DNA from: Oscheius tipulae
Lineage: Eukaryota > Nematoda > Chromadorea > Rhabditida > Rhabditidae
Length of the DNA: 64,000 nucleotides
Direction: 5' to 3'
NCBI GenBank assembly: GCA_037178975.1
Contig: JASJZH010000004.1
Coordinates: forward strand, 6,386,001-6,450,000
Shown here: one piece after another, positions 59,227-64,000 of the stretch
How the letters are laid out: every line of letters begins with the position of its first letter
Position numbering within the stretch: position 1 is the first letter of the stretch
Notes under the pieces: generated by a model
What the model was told of the DNA's origin: nothing
Seen by the model: the letters and a program-made list of their open reading frames with translations, nothing else
Database searches by the model: none
Position numbers and translations under genes: made by a program

Positions 59227-60401
59227 ATGGAGGTTGCCGCTGACCTGCGTCCCATCCTGGGTCCCGCTCTCGTCCGTTTGGATCCCATGCGAGTCAAGCA
59301 GCTTCAGTACTTTCTGTAATCGTCTTCCTATCTGACTTGTGTTTCAGATCACCCGTCGTCTATCAGGCGATCGACGACTTGGCCAAACTGTCGTCGCAAT
59401 GCATGCAGCTACGGGCACCTCTGACCTCGAGTGAGAAGCTCATCAACTCCGATACCATCCTTTACTTGAGCTGGGAATACAACGAGTCTGTCTTTTCTTG
59501 AAGATAAAGAGAACACTTTAGTGAGACCAACACCAGCAAACTTCTCGGATTCGCGAAAGTCGGACGCAAGAAGCTCTTCCTCTATGACGCTGATATGCAA
59601 ACCTACGAAGGAGAGATCCTTTGTCTTCTGGACTTCTACGTCCACTACAGTGTCCAGAGAAACGGACACGGAAGAGCCATTATCGATTACATGCTGAAGA
59701 ACGAGCATGCCGAGCCGTATCAGGTAGACGGGTGAGCCAAAAAAGATAAATATTGGGTTTAGCTGGCTCTCGACAACCCGACAGTTACTCTTCTTGGCTT
59801 CATGAACAGATGCTACAATCTGAATAAGCCTGTCTGGCAGAACACCAACTTTGTCGTCTTTGAGGAGCTGTTCAAATCGGTTCTCGCTAATGGAACCAAG
59901 GACAGTGAGTATTCCCTATAGCGAAACGTATCTTCCAAATGAAAACCATGAATCCATTAGATTAGATCAGTTGTTCTTTTACGGAGCATCAAGCATACCT
60001 TTTGCTTCTGTGCTTCGTTGTCAAGGTTATACGACTTTCATAAGCAAAATATCGTGCCAAATAGTCCGAAAAACGTTCTTCAAAAAGTGGTGGACACCGC
60101 GAGATCATATAGAATGCAGCAAACAAAACACGTTGCAGCTCCTCCGGAAGGCTGGCGTCGACCTCAGACTCCGCGAAGAATCGGAAACGGAGCTACTGAC
60201 ACTCGCTGGCTAGAACACGCGATTAGTGGACACCCAAGCAAGGTAGACGAGCAGACCGAACACTTCGAAAACCATTTTCAGGGGCATGCCATGGGAGCTC
60301 CTGTAGATGCTGATCAGACTCCAGAAGGCGCTTTGGCCAATCGGGCCCATCAAGCAAAGGCTAGAAAAGCCCACATTCTTAGCAGCAAACCACTTTGGTA
60401 G
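59227..60401 (+). CDS. mec-17: Alpha-tubulin N-acetyltransferase (ATAT1/MEC-17)
   Basis: Five exons: 59227-59306, 59348-59485, 59522-59723, 59763-59904 and 59971-60401 (330 aa). Residues 1-190 are the GNAT-fold catalytic domain: [16 protein letters not shown], then [20 protein letters not shown], whose QRNGHGRA loop binds acetyl-CoA, then [20 protein letters not shown] and NFVVFEELF. It acetylates Lys40 of alpha-tubulin inside the microtubule lumen; in C. elegans MEC-17 and its paralogue ATAT-2 act in touch receptor neurons. I cannot tell which paralogue this is. The C-terminal tail is Gln/Pro/His-rich and variable in this family. The acceptor of the last exon (59970) was chosen because it alone keeps the long tail in frame. 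Confidence 0.9.
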
Positions 60402-60851
60402 AATCTCTCGTATACTTTTCCTAGCTGACAATGTTTAATGCTCTCTCCTCTCTAATATGCTTGTGTGACATGAATAAAGAGTTCCGTACTTTTATATAAC
60501 CGACATCCACCGATAAATATTAGGACAAAAAGAAAGATACCCAGGGAAAAATCACAAGAGGGCGGACACGGAAGGATATTATCCCGAGGGCAGTCTCTCT
60601 GGTATTCGTGAACAAGATGGGGGAGTAAAAAACGGGTCTATATCACACAAAGAAGGCCCGATTGACAGTGTACAAGTCATCGAAAAGGAGAAGGGTGCGA
60701 ATTTGCAGCCACACAAGCCCGGTTAGGTAAAGAGAATACGAGAAGGGTGGATAAGTTATTTAAACACATAAAATTAATACTAAAACATGTACATGTGGGA
60801 GGCGTTGAAGGTAGCTAGCAGACAGCCGAGCGGTGAAGATGCAGAAGGTGC
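60402..60851. other. Convergent intergenic region
   Basis: Plus- and minus-strand genes end toward each other here. AATAAA at 60473-60478 serves the acetyltransferase. Nothing else recognised. Confidence 0.55.
60473..60478 (+). terminator. Poly(A) signal of the acetyltransferase
   Basis: AATAAA about 70 nt after the stop codon. Confidence 0.6.
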
Positions 60852-62068
<1,217 letters not shown>

Positions 62069-62685
62069 CTTAGTACTTCTGTAGATTCAACACCTGAAAC
62101 GTAAACATGTTGATCGCAAAGCTTTATCAAAAGTAAAGTTGATGTATCAAGCTGAGAAATTTTTACGGTAATGTTACTTGGTAAATAGCGAAAATTCAAA
62201 CGTCACATAAAGAGGTGGAGAGGCAAATGGAAGTAAAATATGAGCAAACACAGAGAAAACAAGAGAAATGAGGCAGCCACCTTGATGACCAACCAACACG
62301 TGTAAATTCGATGGCGGGGATCGTAGCGGGACCCGTGCCTACAGTCCTTTGAGTTTTTTGAGAAAAGGGGGAATTTTCTCAGAGGCCAAAAAAACTAGAA
62401 AGAGCAAAATTCAGCTTGCTGCGGTTGTCAGTCTGGCGGGAAAATTGACAAGAAGAAATGGATCAAAATAGCGACTAGTAGGAATGGAGACAAAGCAGAT
62501 CAAACTCGGGATGTTTTGAAAATGAAAAAAAACGTTTTGTCGTGACAGGACGCACGGTGTCTTGAAACGAGTTTAAAAGATAAACACCGTTAGTTTTTCT
62601 ACTTTTGGGTCTTCTCATTTTTTCGTTTCATGTAGACTTCTAACTTATTTTCGTGAAAACTAGTAAACTTTTTCTACTTCAGATC
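62069..62685. other. Shared upstream region of arf-3 and the pseudokinase
   Basis: Divergent promoter interval. Both genes have a TTTCAG- or CTTCAG-type acceptor just before the start codon (about 62092 minus, 62682 plus), compatible with spliced-leader addition. No other element identified. Confidence 0.45.
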
Positions 62686-64000
62686 ATGCCACTAGCCAAA
62701 AGGAAGACCAAGTCGACCGCCAAACAAGAGCCGAAGCGATCAGCTGTCAAGAAGTCTAAACCATCGGTTATGAAGAAGTCCAAGTCGTCAATTTCAAGAA
62801 AATCCAAGCCGTTGATCATAAAGAAGTCCAAGCCGGTGATTCCAACGATGCTTAACCCCGCGATTTTAAAGAAGACCAAGCCGTCAGCTCCGACAATGTC
62901 CACACCATCGCCTGTGGAGAAGACTAAGGTTCCAGCTCAAGGAAGGCTTACGCTGTCAGCTGTAACGAGATCTAAAACACTGGCCGTGCAGACGACCAAA
63001 CCGTTAACGAAGGAGAAGCCAAAGCCTGTTTATATATTTTCGGAAATGTCGACCGGCGAAGAGTCTGAGCTATCGATCATTGAGAGGCCAAAGACATCGG
63101 TTAGCAAGAAACTTTCAGTCAGCAAGAAGACCACACCCACGATCAACAAAAATCTGTCGGCGAGAAAGAAGTCCAGACCCTTGGCTGATGCTGACGATGT
63201 GATCCTAACGACCAAGGCAGATTTCAATTTCGATATTAAGAATACGGGCCTTTTCATGCAGAAATGGATCGTAAGTTGCGTTTTCTTCGCTCCTCTTGAT
63301 CTCCGGTTTCCAGCTGCTCGACAAAATTCCTATAATACCTCACTCTTCGCCCGTCTATCGAGTTGTAACCAAAGACGGAATTTACGGAGATCTGCGCTGC
63401 TTCACGAAGGAGGAACATCCTCGACTCAACATGGAACTCATGTGCCTGGACAAGGTGTCTTACCCTCGTTCCTTAGTAACTATACGTTTCATTTAGATGG
63501 AAAAACAAGGCAACGGTCACATGTTTCGCAAAGTCTGCGAGATGAGAATGGTCAACAGCGAAAAGGACGGATTTATGACTTACGTGGTCACTTATCACAG
63601 ACCGGGAATTCCATTGTCTAACATTAGTTCTAATACGAAAATTCTCGATGCCGCAAGTGGAACGAGGTTTGGTGTCGAGATGATCGAGGTACTTTTCGAT
63701 GTTTTCTCTCCAATTCGACTGATTCAGATTGTGGAGAACCTTGCGAAGGCCAAGATCCTGATGAAGGATATAAGCCCGGATTATTTCGTCATTGATCAGT
63801 ACAGCTCGAAGCTCTTTCTCTCTAATGCCTCCAGTCTAATCGGAAATGCGGAAAGGTTCAATATTAACAAAAACTTCGCCTTTCCCTCGTGGAAAGGTTC
63901 ATTTGAACACGCACCGTTGAGATGGCATATGGAACCAGGTAGCTCTTTTTTTTGGGTTCACCAATGAATTAGCTCTTCAGGTGCACCTTTGACGGAAGGA
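62686..64000 (+). CDS. CK1/TTBK-like pseudokinase, C-terminus beyond the window
   Basis: Exons 62686-63270, 63314-63454, 63497-63688, 63728-63938 and 63981 onward; the gene runs off the end. About the first 190 residues are a basic low-complexity tail built on repeats like KKSKP and KKTKP. The kinase-like part follows: SPVYRVVTKDGIYGDLRCF, TKEEHPRLNMELMCLDKM (the worm CK1/TTBK 'ENPRLKMEV' block), and KDISPDYFVIDQYSSKLFLS. The lysine of the VAIK-like strand is Arg (DLRCF), HRDxKxxN is reduced to KDISPDY, and no DFG follows (FLSNAS). It therefore most likely binds without catalysing phosphorylation. Nematodes have many CK1/TTBK-like genes, often testis-expressed; a sperm or chromatin role here is only inference from the basic tail. 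Confidence 0.75.

Overview
The window looks like nematode nuclear DNA. Every clear gene is split by very short GT-AG introns, mostly about 36-45 nt. The gene content includes families that are nematode-specific or greatly expanded in nematodes: srg and srsx chemoreceptors, a C6/DUF281 secreted protein, CHK/DUF1679 kinase-like proteins, bestrophins, UDP-glycosyltransferases and CK1/TTBK-like kinases. I did not try to name the species. Exon models were built by hand and checked for phase; nearly all complete genes close to a whole number of codons.

Layout. 0.6-4.6 kb: an old-yellow-enzyme-type oxidoreductase and a CHK kinase-like protein, both minus strand. 5.5-11.5 kb: a long LIM/coiled-coil cytoskeletal protein (plus) with two alternative ends, one of them a membrane tail. 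12-12.8 kb: the peroxisomal membrane protein PXMP4. 13.6-16.7 kb: a broken srg-like receptor, a secreted C6-domain protein and an intact srg receptor. 17.9-18.4 kb: an unassigned spliced reading frame. 18.7-23.6 kb: a bestrophin and a UDP-glycosyltransferase. 25.3-34.4 kb (minus): a full-length Sidekick homologue (C. elegans RIG-4), with 6 Ig domains, 13 FNIII domains, one membrane span and the GFSSFV tail. 36.9-40.6 kb: two tandem DHRS1-like dehydrogenases. 40.7-47.3 kb: an srsx receptor, an unknown type II membrane protein, a decayed receptor, a second bestrophin and a small one-span protein. 48.3-49.4 kb: transposon debris. 49.9-52.6 kb (minus): mitochondrial paraplegin. 53-55 kb: decayed coiled-coil sequence. 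56-58 kb (minus): an MFS transporter. 59.2-60.4 kb: alpha-tubulin acetyltransferase (MEC-17/ATAT1). 60.9-62.1 kb (minus): a class II ARF GTPase. 62.7 kb to the end: a CK1/TTBK-like pseudokinase that runs off the window.

The genes do not form a pathway. The neighbourhood mixes conserved housekeeping genes with tandem, fast-evolving nematode families, several already decaying.

The most unusual signals are: (1) a family of non-autonomous foldback elements sharing GGTARTASTT...CAGGC ends, with 8-bp target duplications (hAT-like), one of which sits inside a 37-nt host intron; (2) an alternative 3' exon giving the LIM protein a C-terminal membrane anchor through a tandem CAGTAG acceptor; (3) an apparent 17-nt intron in the CHK gene; (4) GC-AG introns in three genes; (5) a kinase-fold protein that has lost its catalytic residues behind a long basic tail.
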